A stretch of 8,359 nucleotides of DNA from Chromatiales bacterium. GTDB taxonomy: Bacteria; Pseudomonadota; Gammaproteobacteria; UBA6429; Thiohalophilaceae. Shown here piece by piece: positions 1-7,905 of this stretch (within the stretch, counting starts at the first letter, position 1; every line of letters starts with the position of its first letter). The stretch is from positions 1 to 8,359 of the forward strand of contig JALUTJ010000441.1 in NCBI GenBank assembly GCA_027057985.1, written 5' to 3'. The notes below the pieces were generated by a model. That model was not told the origin of the DNA, searched no databases, and saw only the letters and a program-made list of their open reading frames with translations. The translations under genes and the position numbers were made by a program.

Positions 1-912
1 GTTCAGCAGCATATCACGCTGGCTCATGCCGGCGGTATCGATAAGAATCAGATCCTTGTCCGCCAGTGAATCCAGTGCCTCGCGCAGGGTATCGGCATTG
101 CCGGCGATGCGCATCGGGATCCCCATGATACGGGCATAACTGCGTAGCTGTTCCTGTGCCGCAACCCGGTAATTGTCCGTGGTAATCAGAGCGACACGGT
201 GTGGGCCGTGCTTGAGGGTGTAGCGAGCAGCGAGCTTGGCAATGGTCGTGGTTTTACCGACACCGGTAGCTCCCACCAGGGCAACGACACCCCCATGTTC
301 AATGATCTCGTTTTCACCCACAGGCAGGCGATGCGCCAGTTCCCCCAGCGCCATGCGCCAGTTATGCTCAAAGTCCTGCTCCTCATCCACCTCGGCAGCG
401 ATTTCTCTTGCCAGGCGAGGCCCCAATCCCAGAGAGATAAGACGCTGTAACAGGCGGGCACGTAATGGATGGTATTTGACTTCCTGTCCCCAGCTCATGC
501 TGGAGAGCTGGTTCACCAGCAGGCCCTTGAGAGATTTTAGTTCGGATTTCATATCCATGATTGCGGGCTCTTCAGTCCAGAGATGATCCCTGCACTGTGC
601 TGCCGGTTCAGACGGTGCGGAGGGGATATTACGACCATAGCGAATATCATCCAGAGCCGCTTTACGCTCACGTTCCTCGATATGCGCCCGGGAAAGTGTT
701 GTATCCTCGTCGATAAACGGGTTGGATGCGGTTGAAGATGTTGCCTTTTTTGGCTCGCTAATCAGTGATTCATCGTAATCGATGGCAGCCACTATCTCGA
801 TACCTTCATCCATGCGGTTATTGGAAAGGATAACGGCATCCGGTCCCAGTGTTTCGCTTACCTTGCGCAGGGCGCTACGCATATCTTTTGCAATAAATCG
901 TTTAATTTTCAT
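1..912 (-). CDS. flhF: FlhF, SRP-family GTPase for polar flagellum placement (3'-truncated by window edge)
   Basis: FlhF is an SRP-type GTPase, a paralogue of Ffh and FtsY, that marks the cell pole for flagellar assembly and with FlhG/FleN sets flagellar number. The first 304 residues are present; the rest of the G domain and the stop lie left of base 1. The N-terminus (MKIKRFIAKDMRSALRKV, then LGPDAVILSN) is the typical FlhF B domain. A variable charged linker covers about residues 60-115 and a helical N domain about 120-200. The G domain then shows Walker A GATGVGKT at 214-221, TDNYR at 245-249 with AQEQL at 252-256, and DTAG at 292-295. The ATG at 910-912 has an upstream AGAGG 9 bases away. 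It begins 34 bases after the flhA stop, consistent with co-transcription. The flhG/fleN gene usually follows but is outside the window. Family assignment is very secure. Confidence 0.96.
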   Translation of the reverse strand, partial: MKIKRFIAKDMRSALRKVSETLGPDAVILSNNRMDEGIEIVAAIDYDESLISEPKKATSSTASNPFIDEDTTLSRAHIEERERKAALDDIRYGRNIPSAPSEPAAQCRDHLWTEEPAIMDMKSELKSLKGLLVNQLSSMSWGQEVKYHPLRARLLQRLISLGLGPRLAREIAAEVDEEQDFEHNWRMALGELAHRLPVGENEIIEHGGVVALVGATGVGKTTTIAKLAARYTLKHGPHRVALITTDNYRVAAQEQLRSYARIMGIPMRIAGNADTLREALDSLADKDLILIDTAGMSQRDMLLN

Positions 913-946
913 CTTGCCGGGCCTCTAAAGCTGGTGCAATTCCAGG

Positions 947-3031
947 CTATGTCATTTTTTCCTGTCCCACCGTGGCAACGATACGAATCTGCTTGTCACT
1001 TGGGATTTCGTTGTAAGACAGAACGTGCAGGTTCGGTATGGTATGACGAACGAAACGTGCCAGCATGGTTCGAATCAGTCCTGATACCAGCAGTACCGCC
1101 GGTTGCCCCATGGCTTCCTGTTTCTGAACGCTGTCCTGCAGTGCAGTAAACAGGCGCTCTGCCAGGCCGGGTTCAACACCACCGCCTCCATCTGCCTGTA
1201 CTGCTTGATGCAACAACTGTTCCAGATTTGGATCAAGGGTGATGACAGCCAGTTCTGGCGCCATTCCGTTGATTTGCTGCACGATCAGGCGACCCAGTGA
1301 GGTACGTACAGCGGCGGTTAATTCGTCAGGATCCTGACTCCGGGTAGCATGTTCCGCCAGTGTTTCGGCGATCGTGCGAATATCACGGATAGGAATACCT
1401 TCGGCCAGCAGGTTCTGCAGTACCTTGACGATAATGCCGAGGTTAAGGGTATCCGGGACCAGGTTCTCAACCAGTTTCGGCGTGGTCTCTGAGAGCTTGT
1501 CCAGCAGGTGCTGCACTTCTTCATGCCCCAGCAGTTCATTGGCATGCGTCTGTAGCAGCTGGCTAAGATGTGTGGCAATCACGGTATTGGGATCGACCAC
1601 GGTATAGCCCATGGTCTGGGCCTGGTCACGCTGCGAATGATCGATCCAGAGTGCCTCGAGGCCAAATGCCGGATCGGTGGTTTCGATACCGGGTACAGTG
1701 CCATAGACCTGGCCGGGATTGATGGCCATGTCCTTGTCAGGCTGTATTTCCGCCTCGCCCACGGTCACGCCCATCATGGTGATACGGTAACCGTTTGGTG
1801 GCAGCTCAAGGTTGTCACGAATATGAACGGCCGGTACCAGGAAGCCCAGCTCCTGTGACAGTTTTTTGCGTACGCCCTTGATGCGCGCCATCAACTGACC
1901 ACCCTGCTCCTTGTCCACCATCGGGATCAGGCGATAGCCGACTTCGAGACCAATGGTATCGACCGGGGTCACATCGTCCCAGCTCAGTTCCTTGCTTTCG
2001 GGTGGCGTCTCGACTTTTTCAACCGGTGCAGGCTGTACTGCGGCCTTTTGCTGTTTCTGCCGGATTAGCCAGGCACCTGTACCGCTGAGCAGCGCCAGGA
2101 ACAGGAAAGCAAAATGTGGCATACCGGGAATAATGCCCATGATGCCGAGAATAGCGGCGGTAACAAAAAGGGATTTTGGATTATTGAACAGCTGACTCAG
2201 CACCTGCTGCCCCATGTCCTGGTTACTGGAAACACGGGTAACGATAATGCCGGCTGCAGTAGAAAGCAGTAAGGCAGGTATCTGGGCAACGAGACCATCA
2301 CCAATGGTTAACAGTACATAGTTTTTTGCTGCCACTGCAAAGCTGAGATCATGCTGAGCAATACCGATAATCAGGCCACCGATAATATTAATCAGCAGGA
2401 TCAGGATGCCGGCAACCGCATCTCCGCGTACGAATTTGGATGCACCGTCCATGGAACCATAGAACTCAGCCTCGGAGCTGATTTCTTCACGACGGCGCCG
2501 TGCTTCATCGGCTTCGATAAGCCCCGCGTTCAAATCAGCATCGATCGCCATCTGCTTGCCGGGCATGGCATCGAGTGTAAATCTTGCACTGACTTCGGAA
2601 ATACGGGTCGCACCCTTGGTAATAACCACGAAATTGATAATGACGAGAATCGCAAACACCACGATACCAACAGCATAATTACCGCCAACGACGAATTCAC
2701 CAAAGGCCTTGATGACCTGGCCGGCAGCATCTCCACCGGTATGCCCATTCAGTAATACCACGCGGGTAGAAGCAACATTCAATGCCAGCCGTAACAGGGT
2801 TGTTACCAGCAGGACGGTGGGAAACAACGAAAAATCAAGCGGCCGCAAGGTATAAATCGTCACCAGTAATACCACCAGCGCCAGAGAAATATTAAAACTG
2901 AAAAAGACATCGAGCATGAACGGGGCCAGCGGCACCACGATCATGGCCATCATAACCACAAGCAGGATGGGAGCACCCAGCCCATTGCGAGTGATATTTT
3001 TAACATTATCCAGTATTGCTACTTCTGCCAC
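947..3031 (-). CDS. flhA: FlhA, flagellar type III export gate protein
   Basis: FlhA is the largest membrane subunit of the flagellar export gate. Its membrane part couples proton flow to export, and its cytosolic part forms a nonameric ring that docks chaperone-substrate complexes. The 694 residues match the usual length (about 690). Hydrophobic segments fill about residues 20-140 and 205-323. The FHIPEP family signature sits at 143-164 (RISEVSARFTLDAMPGKQ then MAID). A conserved RGD at 202-204 places Asp204 where, from memory, Salmonella FlhA has the functionally critical Asp208. A Pro/Glu-rich linker spans about 328-350, followed by the cytosolic domain to residue 694. Translation starts at GTG (3029-3031), supported by AGGTGA just upstream; the next in-frame ATG is residue 27, inside the first hydrophobic segment. 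The gene begins 11 bases after flhB ends. No missing motif or frame disruption was seen. Confidence 0.98.
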   Translation of the reverse strand: MAEVAILDNVKNITRNGLGAPILLVVMMAMIVVPLAPFMLDVFFSFNISLALVVLLVTIYTLRPLDFSLFPTVLLVTTLLRLALNVASTRVVLLNGHTGGDAAGQVIKAFGEFVVGGNYAVGIVVFAILVIINFVVITKGATRISEVSARFTLDAMPGKQMAIDADLNAGLIEADEARRRREEISSEAEFYGSMDGASKFVRGDAVAGILILLINIIGGLIIGIAQHDLSFAVAAKNYVLLTIGDGLVAQIPALLLSTAAGIIVTRVSSNQDMGQQVLSQLFNNPKSLFVTAAILGIMGIIPGMPHFAFLFLALLSGTGAWLIRQKQQKAAVQPAPVEKVETPPESKELSWDDVTPVDTIGLEVGYRLIPMVDKEQGGQLMARIKGVRKKLSQELGFLVPAVHIRDNLELPPNGYRITMMGVTVGEAEIQPDKDMAINPGQVYGTVPGIETTDPAFGLEALWIDHSQRDQAQTMGYTVVDPNTVIATHLSQLLQTHANELLGHEEVQHLLDKLSETTPKLVENLVPDTLNLGIIVKVLQNLLAEGIPIRDIRTIAETLAEHATRSQDPDELTAAVRTSLGRLIVQQINGMAPELAVITLDPNLEQLLHQAVQADGGGGVEPGLAERLFTALQDSVQKQEAMGQPAVLLVSGLIRTMLARFVRHTIPNLHVLSYNEIPSDKQIRIVATVGQEKMT

Positions 3032-3035
3032 GCTA

Positions 3036-3041
3036 TCACCT
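3036..3041 (-). promoter_or_regulatory. Ribosome binding site of flhA, supporting a GTG start
   Basis: On the minus strand the 11-base flhB-flhA gap contains AGGTGA, four bases before the GTG start of flhA. It follows directly on the flhB TAA stop at 3043-3045. The good match to the anti-Shine-Dalgarno sequence, and the lack of any other suitable start before the first membrane segment, fix the start codon. Confidence 0.7.
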
Positions 3042-3042
3042 G

Positions 3043-4179
3043 TTAACTGTCAAACTGCATATCATCTGGTATCGGAAGATCACTTATCTTGTGTTCTTTG
3101 TCTTTTTTGAACCAGTTCGGATCGGTACGCAGCTTGAAGATATAAGCCAGTACCTGGGCCACGGCAAGGTAAAGTGCCTGTGGAATTTCCTGGTCAATTT
3201 CTGTTGTATGGTGCAGTGCCCGCGCCAGTGGTGGTGCCTGTAAAATAGGCACATTATGCTGGCGGGCAATGCTACGAATCTGTATCGCGATGACATCCAC
3301 ACCCTTGGCAACGACAACCGGTGCGACCATCTTTTCCTGATCATATTTAATTGCCACCGAGTAGTGTTCCGGGTTGGTAATAATGACATCGGCTTCTGGT
3401 ACTGCAGCCATCATGCGCCGTTGTGCCATCTCACGCTGTACCTGCTTAACCTTGCTGCGAACATCCGGATTACCTTCGGTATCCTTGTTTTCATCCTTGA
3501 TTTCCTGGAAGGTCATCTTCAGTTGCTGGGTAAAGTCCCAGATCTGGAATGGCACATCGACCAGGGCAATAAAGACCAGGGCCATGGCGGTTGCCAGGAA
3601 AGCCCACATCATCAGGTTTACCATGTGCGGAATGGCCTGTACCAGGGGCTCACGCCCGAGGCCAAGATAAGTATCAATCTGGGTATAAAGAAATACCACC
3701 GCGGTGGTACCAATAACCAGAAACTTGGCAAGTGCCTTGATAAGTTCAACCAGCCCTTTCTTTGAAAAGACACGTCCCAGCCCAGTGACAGGGTTGAGTT
3801 TTTCCCATTTAAATGACAGCGCCTGGGTACTGAAGTTGACGCCGCCCATTAACAGGGAACCGGCAACCGCAGCAATGATCATAATCACGAAAAACGGCGC
3901 CAGGCTCAGCAGCGCATCGAGCATGGCATCTTCAAGCATGGCGGTCATCGCGGTAACATCAAAGATATGAGCACGGCTGATATTAAGATGCGACTTGAAA
4001 AGTTCAATAAAGCCACTGACCACTGAAGGCCCGATCATTAAGATACCCACTGCCGACATCAACATCATAATCATGGTGTTGAGCTCCCTTGATGTGGGTA
4101 CCTGCCCTTTTTCCCGCGCCTGTTGCAGTCTTCGCGGCGTGGGTTGTTCGGTGCGTTCCTGACCGGTATCTTCTGCCAT
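3043..4179 (-). CDS. flhB: FlhB, export gate substrate-specificity switch protein
   Basis: FlhB sits in the inner membrane beside the FliPQR channel. After autocleavage, and with FliK, it switches export from rod/hook to filament substrates. The 378 residues (family about 380) open with a charged cytosolic stretch containing ERTEQPTPRRLQQAREKGQ. Four hydrophobic segments follow at roughly 34-60, 87-111, 144-168 and 186-208. The cytosolic domain starts near 215, with the linker KDENKDTEGNP at 228-238. The autocleavage motif reads N269-P270-E271-H272: the Asn-Pro cleavage pair and His are kept, but the usual Thr is Glu. Numbering coincides with the Salmonella NPTH motif as I remember it. The ATG at 4177-4179 shares one base with the fliR TAA, suggesting coupled translation. 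The tail after about residue 352 is short and charged. Confidence in the assignment is very high. Confidence 0.98.
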   Translation of the reverse strand: MAEDTGQERTEQPTPRRLQQAREKGQVPTSRELNTMIMMLMSAVGILMIGPSVVSGFIELFKSHLNISRAHIFDVTAMTAMLEDAMLDALLSLAPFFVIMIIAAVAGSLLMGGVNFSTQALSFKWEKLNPVTGLGRVFSKKGLVELIKALAKFLVIGTTAVVFLYTQIDTYLGLGREPLVQAIPHMVNLMMWAFLATAMALVFIALVDVPFQIWDFTQQLKMTFQEIKDENKDTEGNPDVRSKVKQVQREMAQRRMMAAVPEADVIITNPEHYSVAIKYDQEKMVAPVVVAKGVDVIAIQIRSIARQHNVPILQAPPLARALHHTTEIDQEIPQALYLAVAQVLAYIFKLRTDPNWFKKDKEHKISDLPIPDDMQFDS

Positions 4180-4952
4180 TAGCGAATCCCCATAATTGAT
4201 TGCAACAGGTGAAAGACATCACTAAACAGAGAAACCGATTGTGGTGTAACCGTTGGCAAGGTCACCATTACCAGCGCAAAACCAATGAGGATGGTAATGG
4301 GAAAGCCAATCGCAAAAATATTCAGCTGTGGTGCAGAACGTGTCATAACGCCAAAGGTGATATTCACTACCAGTAATGAGGCAATTGCCGGTAGTGCAAT
4401 GGCCAGACCACCAGCAAAGATATTGCCGCCCCAGCGGACAACCTGCATAAAGTCATTCGCAACCAGACCCTGTGCCGAGATTGGCATGGTACGGAAACTT
4501 TCAGCCAGCACTTCCACCAGTAACAGGTGACCGTTAATCGCCAGATACACCAGCATTACCAGCAGGATATAGAACTGACTCAATACCGGGGACTGTGAAC
4601 CGTTTTGAGGATCTACCATCAGGGAAAAACCAAGCCCCATCTGCATAGCGACAATCTGTCCACCGGTTATTACTGCACTAAAAACCAGTTGCACGCTAAA
4701 ACCGAGGATAAGACCAATCAATATCTGTTGCATGATAATTAAAATTGCCAGTGGACTGAAAACATCCACTTCCGGTACAGGCAAAATAGGAACCAGTACC
4801 GAGGTAATTGCCAGCGCGGTCATAATCTTTATCTTGACGGGCACACTGCGAGTACCGAATACCGGAGCCGCAGTCACCATGGCAGAAACACGAAACAGTG
4901 GCCATAGATAAGCACCAACCAGTGCCGTAATTTCTGTTGCCGAGATAACCAT
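4179..4952 (-). CDS. fliR: FliR, flagellar export channel protein
   Basis: FliR is a single-copy subunit that completes the FliP5-FliQ4-FliR1 channel through which rod, hook and filament subunits leave the cell. The 257 residues (family about 260) are strongly hydrophobic, with membrane-type segments at about 8-30, 42-62, 67-95, 125-150, 176-200 and 211-235. Recognisable family stretches are RVSAMVTAAPVFGTRSVP at 21-38 and GVMTRSAPQLNIFAIGFP at 201-218. The ATG at 4950-4952 lies 8 bases after the fliQ stop, with AGGAT close upstream. The ribosome site is weak in spacing, so coupling to fliQ translation is likely. The stop overlaps the flhB start by one base (TAATG). Nothing atypical was seen. 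Confidence 0.97.
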   Translation of the reverse strand: MVISATEITALVGAYLWPLFRVSAMVTAAPVFGTRSVPVKIKIMTALAITSVLVPILPVPEVDVFSPLAILIIMQQILIGLILGFSVQLVFSAVITGGQIVAMQMGLGFSLMVDPQNGSQSPVLSQFYILLVMLVYLAINGHLLLVEVLAESFRTMPISAQGLVANDFMQVVRWGGNIFAGGLAIALPAIASLLVVNITFGVMTRSAPQLNIFAIGFPITILIGFALVMVTLPTVTPQSVSLFSDVFHLLQSIMGIR

Positions 4953-4960
4953 ATCCTGTC

Positions 4961-5230
4961 TTATCCTACCAGGTAAGGAATATCGTGAATCAGCTGCGTG
5001 GTGTAATCTACCAGCAGTCCCAGCATCCAGGGCCCGGCAAACATCAGTGTCAGTACAGTGACCAGTAGCTTGGGAATAAAGCTCAGTGTCATTTCATTAA
5101 TCTGGGTTGCGGCCTGGAACATGCTCACCAGTAAGCCGGCAAGTAATGCAGGAATAAGAACAACCAGGATCAACATCAACATAACATTGAGGGCGTTCTG
5201 GAAAATAGTAAGAATGTCTTCAGGGCTCAT
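4961..5230 (-). CDS. fliQ: FliQ, small flagellar export channel protein
   Basis: FliQ forms the outer helical hairpins of the FliPQR export channel and contacts FlhB. The 89 residues match the standard FliQ length. Two long hydrophobic helices, about 13-38 and 52-76, are joined by the conserved loop FQAATQINEMTLSFIPK at 38-54, which carries the gate-facing residues and Lys54. The opening MSPEDILTIFQNAL is also typical. The ATG at 5228-5230 is preceded by GGGAGA seven bases upstream, and the fliP stop is 12 bases before the start. The gene is intact and its position between fliP and fliR is the usual one. Confidence 0.97.
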   Translation of the reverse strand: MSPEDILTIFQNALNVMLMLILVVLIPALLAGLLVSMFQAATQINEMTLSFIPKLLVTVLTLMFAGPWMLGLLVDYTTQLIHDIPYLVG

Positions 5231-5242
5231 ACTCGTGTCTCC

Positions 5243-6001
5243 CTATAAATAAAAACTCGAGGCCAGGGTGCCGATAATCAGATTCCAGCCATCAACCAGT
5301 ACAAACAGCATAATCTTGAACGGTAAAGAAATAACCATAGGAGACAACATCACCATACCCATGGCCATCAGTACACTGGCGACCACGAGATCGATTATCA
5401 GGAAGGGAATAAAAAGCAGAAAACCAATTTGAAATGCCGTTTTCAGCTCACTGGTAACAAAGGCCGGCACCAGCACGGTAAAAGGCACATCATCTTCCTT
5501 GTTAAATTTTTCATAACCGGCAATATTGGCAAAGGTCGTAATATCATTGTCACGCGTCTGACCAAACATAAAGGCACGTAGCGGCTTTCCCGCTGCTACT
5601 GCAGCATCCTGTATCGTCATTTGCTCTGCCAGATAGGGTTGCAGGGCTTCATTATTAATCCGGTTCAGTACCGGTGCCATAACGAAAAAGGTAAGAAAGA
5701 GTGCCAGTCCAATCAGAGTTTGTGATGAAGGTGCCTGCATCAGGCCAAGTGCCTGGCGCATAATTGAGAGAACAATAATAATACGGGTAAACGAGGTCAT
5801 CATCATTAACGCTGCCGGTAATAGCGTTAACGCGGTCATTAATATAAGAATCTGGATACTGACACTGTAGGATTGCTGGCCATTGGCATCGGTAGTGACA
5901 GTAATCGCCTTTAAACCGGCCTCGGCACTTGCCTGTTCAAAAGGCAGTAAGAGTAAGACCAGCAAGAACAGCATGGCGCCAGGCTTCAGCGACTGTTTCA
6001 T
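5243..6001 (-). CDS. fliP: FliP, flagellar export channel protein
   Basis: FliP is the pentameric core of the export channel; it is inserted in the inner membrane and assembled with help from FliO. The 252 residues (family about 245-255) begin with a cleavable signal peptide: Lys at 2 and 6, a hydrophobic run at 9-19 and the likely cleavage motif ASA at 24-26, a known feature of flagellar FliP. The first FliP signature covers about 60-86 ([20 protein letters not shown] and onward). The second begins at [14 protein letters not shown] (181-194) and runs through the hydrophobic [20 protein letters not shown] periplasmic domain lies between them, about 113-180. The ATG overlaps the fliO stop by four bases (ATGA), with GGGGA just upstream inside fliO. 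Nothing is missing. Confidence 0.98.
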   Translation of the reverse strand: MKQSLKPGAMLFLLVLLLLPFEQASAEAGLKAITVTTDANGQQSYSVSIQILILMTALTLLPAALMMMTSFTRIIIVLSIMRQALGLMQAPSSQTLIGLALFLTFFVMAPVLNRINNEALQPYLAEQMTIQDAAVAAGKPLRAFMFGQTRDNDITTFANIAGYEKFNKEDDVPFTVLVPAFVTSELKTAFQIGFLLFIPFLIIDLVVASVLMAMGMVMLSPMVISLPFKIMLFVLVDGWNLIIGTLASSFYL

Positions 6002-6438
6002 GACTGTCCCCGTTTTTTCATTGCCGCCTGTAATTTGTCGGCAAAACCACTCATACCACCCTGTGTCGAAGAAGTTGCCGCAGTATCGATTTTTTCTTCA
6101 AGCACATGCAGGGTGCGAATCGTCCCTGGCGCCACACCGACCAGTAACTGTTGTTCACCGGCCTGAACCAGAACGATACGTTCACGTTGTCCAATGGAAA
6201 TACCGCCAACGACCCTGAGATTTGCATTGCTGATACCACTCATTTTGCCCATGCGTCGCATAAACCAGGCCATGCCTATGATTAGACCAACAACAATTAA
6301 CAAACCAAAGAACATTTGCAGGTAATTGCCTACGCCAATCGGTTCCTTGCTTAGTGAAGCAATGGCCTGTTTTGATGGGGTTTCAGCCATCAACCAGGGA
6401 CTTACCAGAAACAGGGAAACTGTCAATATAAAACGCAT
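5998..6438 (-). CDS. fliO: FliO, flagellar export gate assembly protein
   Basis: FliO helps FliP form its ring during export-gate assembly and is not part of the finished channel. Family members are short and poorly conserved, so position between fliN and fliP is an important part of this call. The 146 residues show an N-terminal signal-like segment (1-18, ending LMA), a short periplasmic stretch, one membrane helix at about 39-60 followed by a basic RRMGK stop-transfer, and a cytosolic domain. That domain has the recognisable FliO run [19 protein letters not shown] (74-92), then EQQLLVGV at 95-102. The tail after about 118 is low in hydrophobic residues and ends in a basic patch. The ATG at 6436-6438 begins 12 bases after the fliN stop. 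The gene overlaps fliP by four bases. Confidence 0.93.
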   Translation of the reverse strand: MRFILTVSLFLVSPWLMAETPSKQAIASLSKEPIGVGNYLQMFFGLLIVVGLIIGMAWFMRRMGKMSGISNANLRVVGGISIGQRERIVLVQAGEQQLLVGVAPGTIRTLHVLEEKIDTAATSSTQGGMSGFADKLQAAMKKRGQS

Positions 6439-6450
6439 TGGTACTGCCTG

Positions 6451-6864
6451 CTACTTGAGTTTTCTAACACGTTCGGAAGGACTGATAATATCCGTGAGAC
6501 GAATACCAAACTTCTCGTTAATTACCACGACTTCACCGTGGGCTATCAGGGTTCCATTGACCATAACATCCAGTGGTTCACCTGCCATGCGATCCAGTTC
6601 CACCACGGAACCCTGGTTAAGCTGTAACAGGTTGCGGATATTAATCTTGGTATGACCTATTTCCATGGATATAGTCACCGGGATATCCAGAATTACATCG
6701 AGGTTGACGTCTTCATTACTGCTGGGAGCACTGTTTTCCAGTTTATCCAGCGGCACATTTTCAGCCTGTTGCGCCTGCTGTTCCGTGACGTCTTCCATGG
6801 GCGTGCCAGCCTCTTCCATTGCCGCTGCCCATTCATCCATTGTGCTGTCTTCACCTTCACTCAT
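6451..6864 (-). CDS. fliN: FliN, flagellar motor switch / C-ring protein
   Basis: FliN forms the base of the cytoplasmic C-ring with FliM and binds the export ATPase complex through FliH, so it serves both rotation switching and substrate delivery. From the chosen ATG it has 137 residues, the same as the E. coli protein as I recall. The first 50 residues are acidic and variable. The SpoA/SPOA fold follows at about 54-131, with LDVILDIPVTISMEIG at 55-70 and VVVINEKFGIRLTDIISP at 112-129. The ATG at 6862-6864 is preferred because AAGGTG lies six bases upstream. An in-frame GTG at 6871-6873 would add three residues but falls inside that ribosome site and has none of its own. The gene overlaps the fliM end by eight bases (ATGAGTGA), implying translational coupling. 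Confidence 0.97.
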   Translation of the reverse strand: MSEGEDSTMDEWAAAMEEAGTPMEDVTEQQAQQAENVPLDKLENSAPSSNEDVNLDVILDIPVTISMEIGHTKINIRNLLQLNQGSVVELDRMAGEPLDVMVNGTLIAHGEVVVINEKFGIRLTDIISPSERVRKLK

Positions 6865-7897
6865 TTTCTTCACCTTTATCTTTATGACGCTTCATTGTAT
6901 TTAGTTGCTGCAGTTTTTTGTCGACAGAATGATCGACCTGCTCCAGTATCTTTACCGCCTTGCTGCCACGCGACTCACCGAGCTTGCCACGTAGTACAGG
7001 AACATCCTCGGCTTTAAGTGTGACCATCTCCGGCATATTGATTGGCAGGATATCGCCTTCTTTCAGCTCCATCAGTTCCGATAATTGCATTTCAACATCG
7101 GTTAAATGTACCGAGATATCGACTTCAGCCAGCTTAATCTCTTCACGCAGTGAAATGACCCAGCGTTCATCTTTATCACTGGTATCACTGGCAATACCGG
7201 CATCGAGCAAGTCACGGATTGGTTCAATCATTGAATAGGGAATGGTGACCATAAAGTCACCGCCACCACCATCAAGCTCAATATGGAAAGTCGAAACCAC
7301 TACCACCTCGGTAGGGCTGACGATATTGGCAAACTGCGGATTAACTTCCATATTGGTAAATTCAAAATCCACTTCCATTACCGGCTTCCAGGCATTCTCC
7401 AGATCCTTAAAGGCATCGTTCAATACCATGCTGATGACGCGTTGCTCGGTCGCAGAAAAATCACGGCCTTCTATCTTGGCATGACGACCTTCACCGCCAA
7501 AATAATTATCGACCAGGATAAATACCAGCTTGGGATCAAACACGCAGAGCGCTGAACCACGCAGAGGATGAATCTTGACAATATTGAGACTGGTTGGCAC
7601 AAACATGCTGTGCAGGTATTCAGAAAACTTGACCATCTGTACACCGCTTACCGAAATCTCGGCAGAACGACGTAACATATTGAACAGGCTGATGCGAAAC
7701 CAGCGCGCAAAACGCTCGTTGATCATTTCCAGTGTTGGCATGCGACCGCGAATAATGCGATCATGTGAGGCAAAATCAAATTCGCGTGCTACACCATCCT
7801 GTAATTCAAGATCATTCTCTGTTTCAACCTCACCATCATCTACACCATGTAGTAAGGCATCAATCTCGTCTTGTGAAAGCAGATCATTTGCTGACAT
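6857..7897 (-). CDS. fliM: FliM, flagellar motor switch protein
   Basis: FliM is the middle layer of the C-ring: it receives phosphorylated CheY and passes the signal to FliG, reversing rotation. The 346 residues (E. coli about 334) begin with the CheY-binding peptide LLSQDEIDALLHGV at 6-19. An acidic linker covers 20-35. The middle domain, about 40-230, contains the FliG-contact loop YFGGEGR at 132-138. The C-terminal SpoA domain, about 245-318, includes LKEGDILPINMP at 278-289 and binds FliN. A charged Lys/Glu tail from about 320 to 346 is a little longer than in enteric FliM. The ATG at 7895-7897 has AGGA upstream and starts 8 bases after the fliL stop. The intact CheY peptide implies a chemotaxis-controlled motor, though no che genes are in view. 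Confidence 0.98.
   Translation of the reverse strand: MSANDLLSQDEIDALLHGVDDGEVETENDLELQDGVAREFDFASHDRIIRGRMPTLEMINERFARWFRISLFNMLRRSAEISVSGVQMVKFSEYLHSMFVPTSLNIVKIHPLRGSALCVFDPKLVFILVDNYFGGEGRHAKIEGRDFSATEQRVISMVLNDAFKDLENAWKPVMEVDFEFTNMEVNPQFANIVSPTEVVVVSTFHIELDGGGGDFMVTIPYSMIEPIRDLLDAGIASDTSDKDERWVISLREEIKLAEVDISVHLTDVEMQLSELMELKEGDILPINMPEMVTLKAEDVPVLRGKLGESRGSKAVKILEQVDHSVDKKLQQLNTMKRHKDKGEENE
6871..6876 (-). promoter_or_regulatory. Ribosome binding site of fliN inside the fliM 3' end
   Basis: The minus strand carries AAGGTG, then six bases, then the ATG at 6862-6864. The site lies in the last codons of fliM. It decides between two candidate fliN starts, because the alternative GTG at 6871-6873 is part of this sequence and is not preceded by a purine-rich site of its own. 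Confidence 0.65.
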
Positions 7898-7905
7898 AGT
7901 TATTC

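Noticed and set aside
236..586. 116-codon open frame on the plus strand, antisense to flhF
   Set aside because: It covers the Walker A region of flhF on the opposite strand. The Ser/Arg-rich composition is typical of an antisense shadow.
913..946. Possible terminator in the flhA-flhF gap (CTGG...CCAG)
   Set aside because: The stem is only four base pairs, with no following T-run. The gap looks like simple spacer plus ribosome site, and read-through into flhF is expected.
1045..1063. Sigma-54-like -24 element (TGGCACG on the minus strand) upstream of flhF
   Set aside because: The -24 half matches well and lies about 150 bases before flhF, but the bases at the proper spacing are GTTC rather than TTGC, so the essential GC of the -12 element is absent.
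2351..2755. 134-codon open frame on the plus strand, antisense to flhA
   Set aside because: It is fully contained in the conserved FHIPEP-signature region of flhA. The product has no recognisable features and is explained by the codon use of flhA.
3256..3765. 169-codon open frame on the plus strand, antisense to flhB
   Set aside because: It lies wholly within the well-supported flhB gene, its product is a His/Cys-rich sequence resembling no family I know, and it has no convincing ribosome site. It is a shadow frame.
7594..7612. TGGCAC...TGC sigma-54-like match on the plus strand within fliM
   Set aside because: The spacing is one base too short, it points antisense to the operon, and no gene lies downstream of it on that strand.
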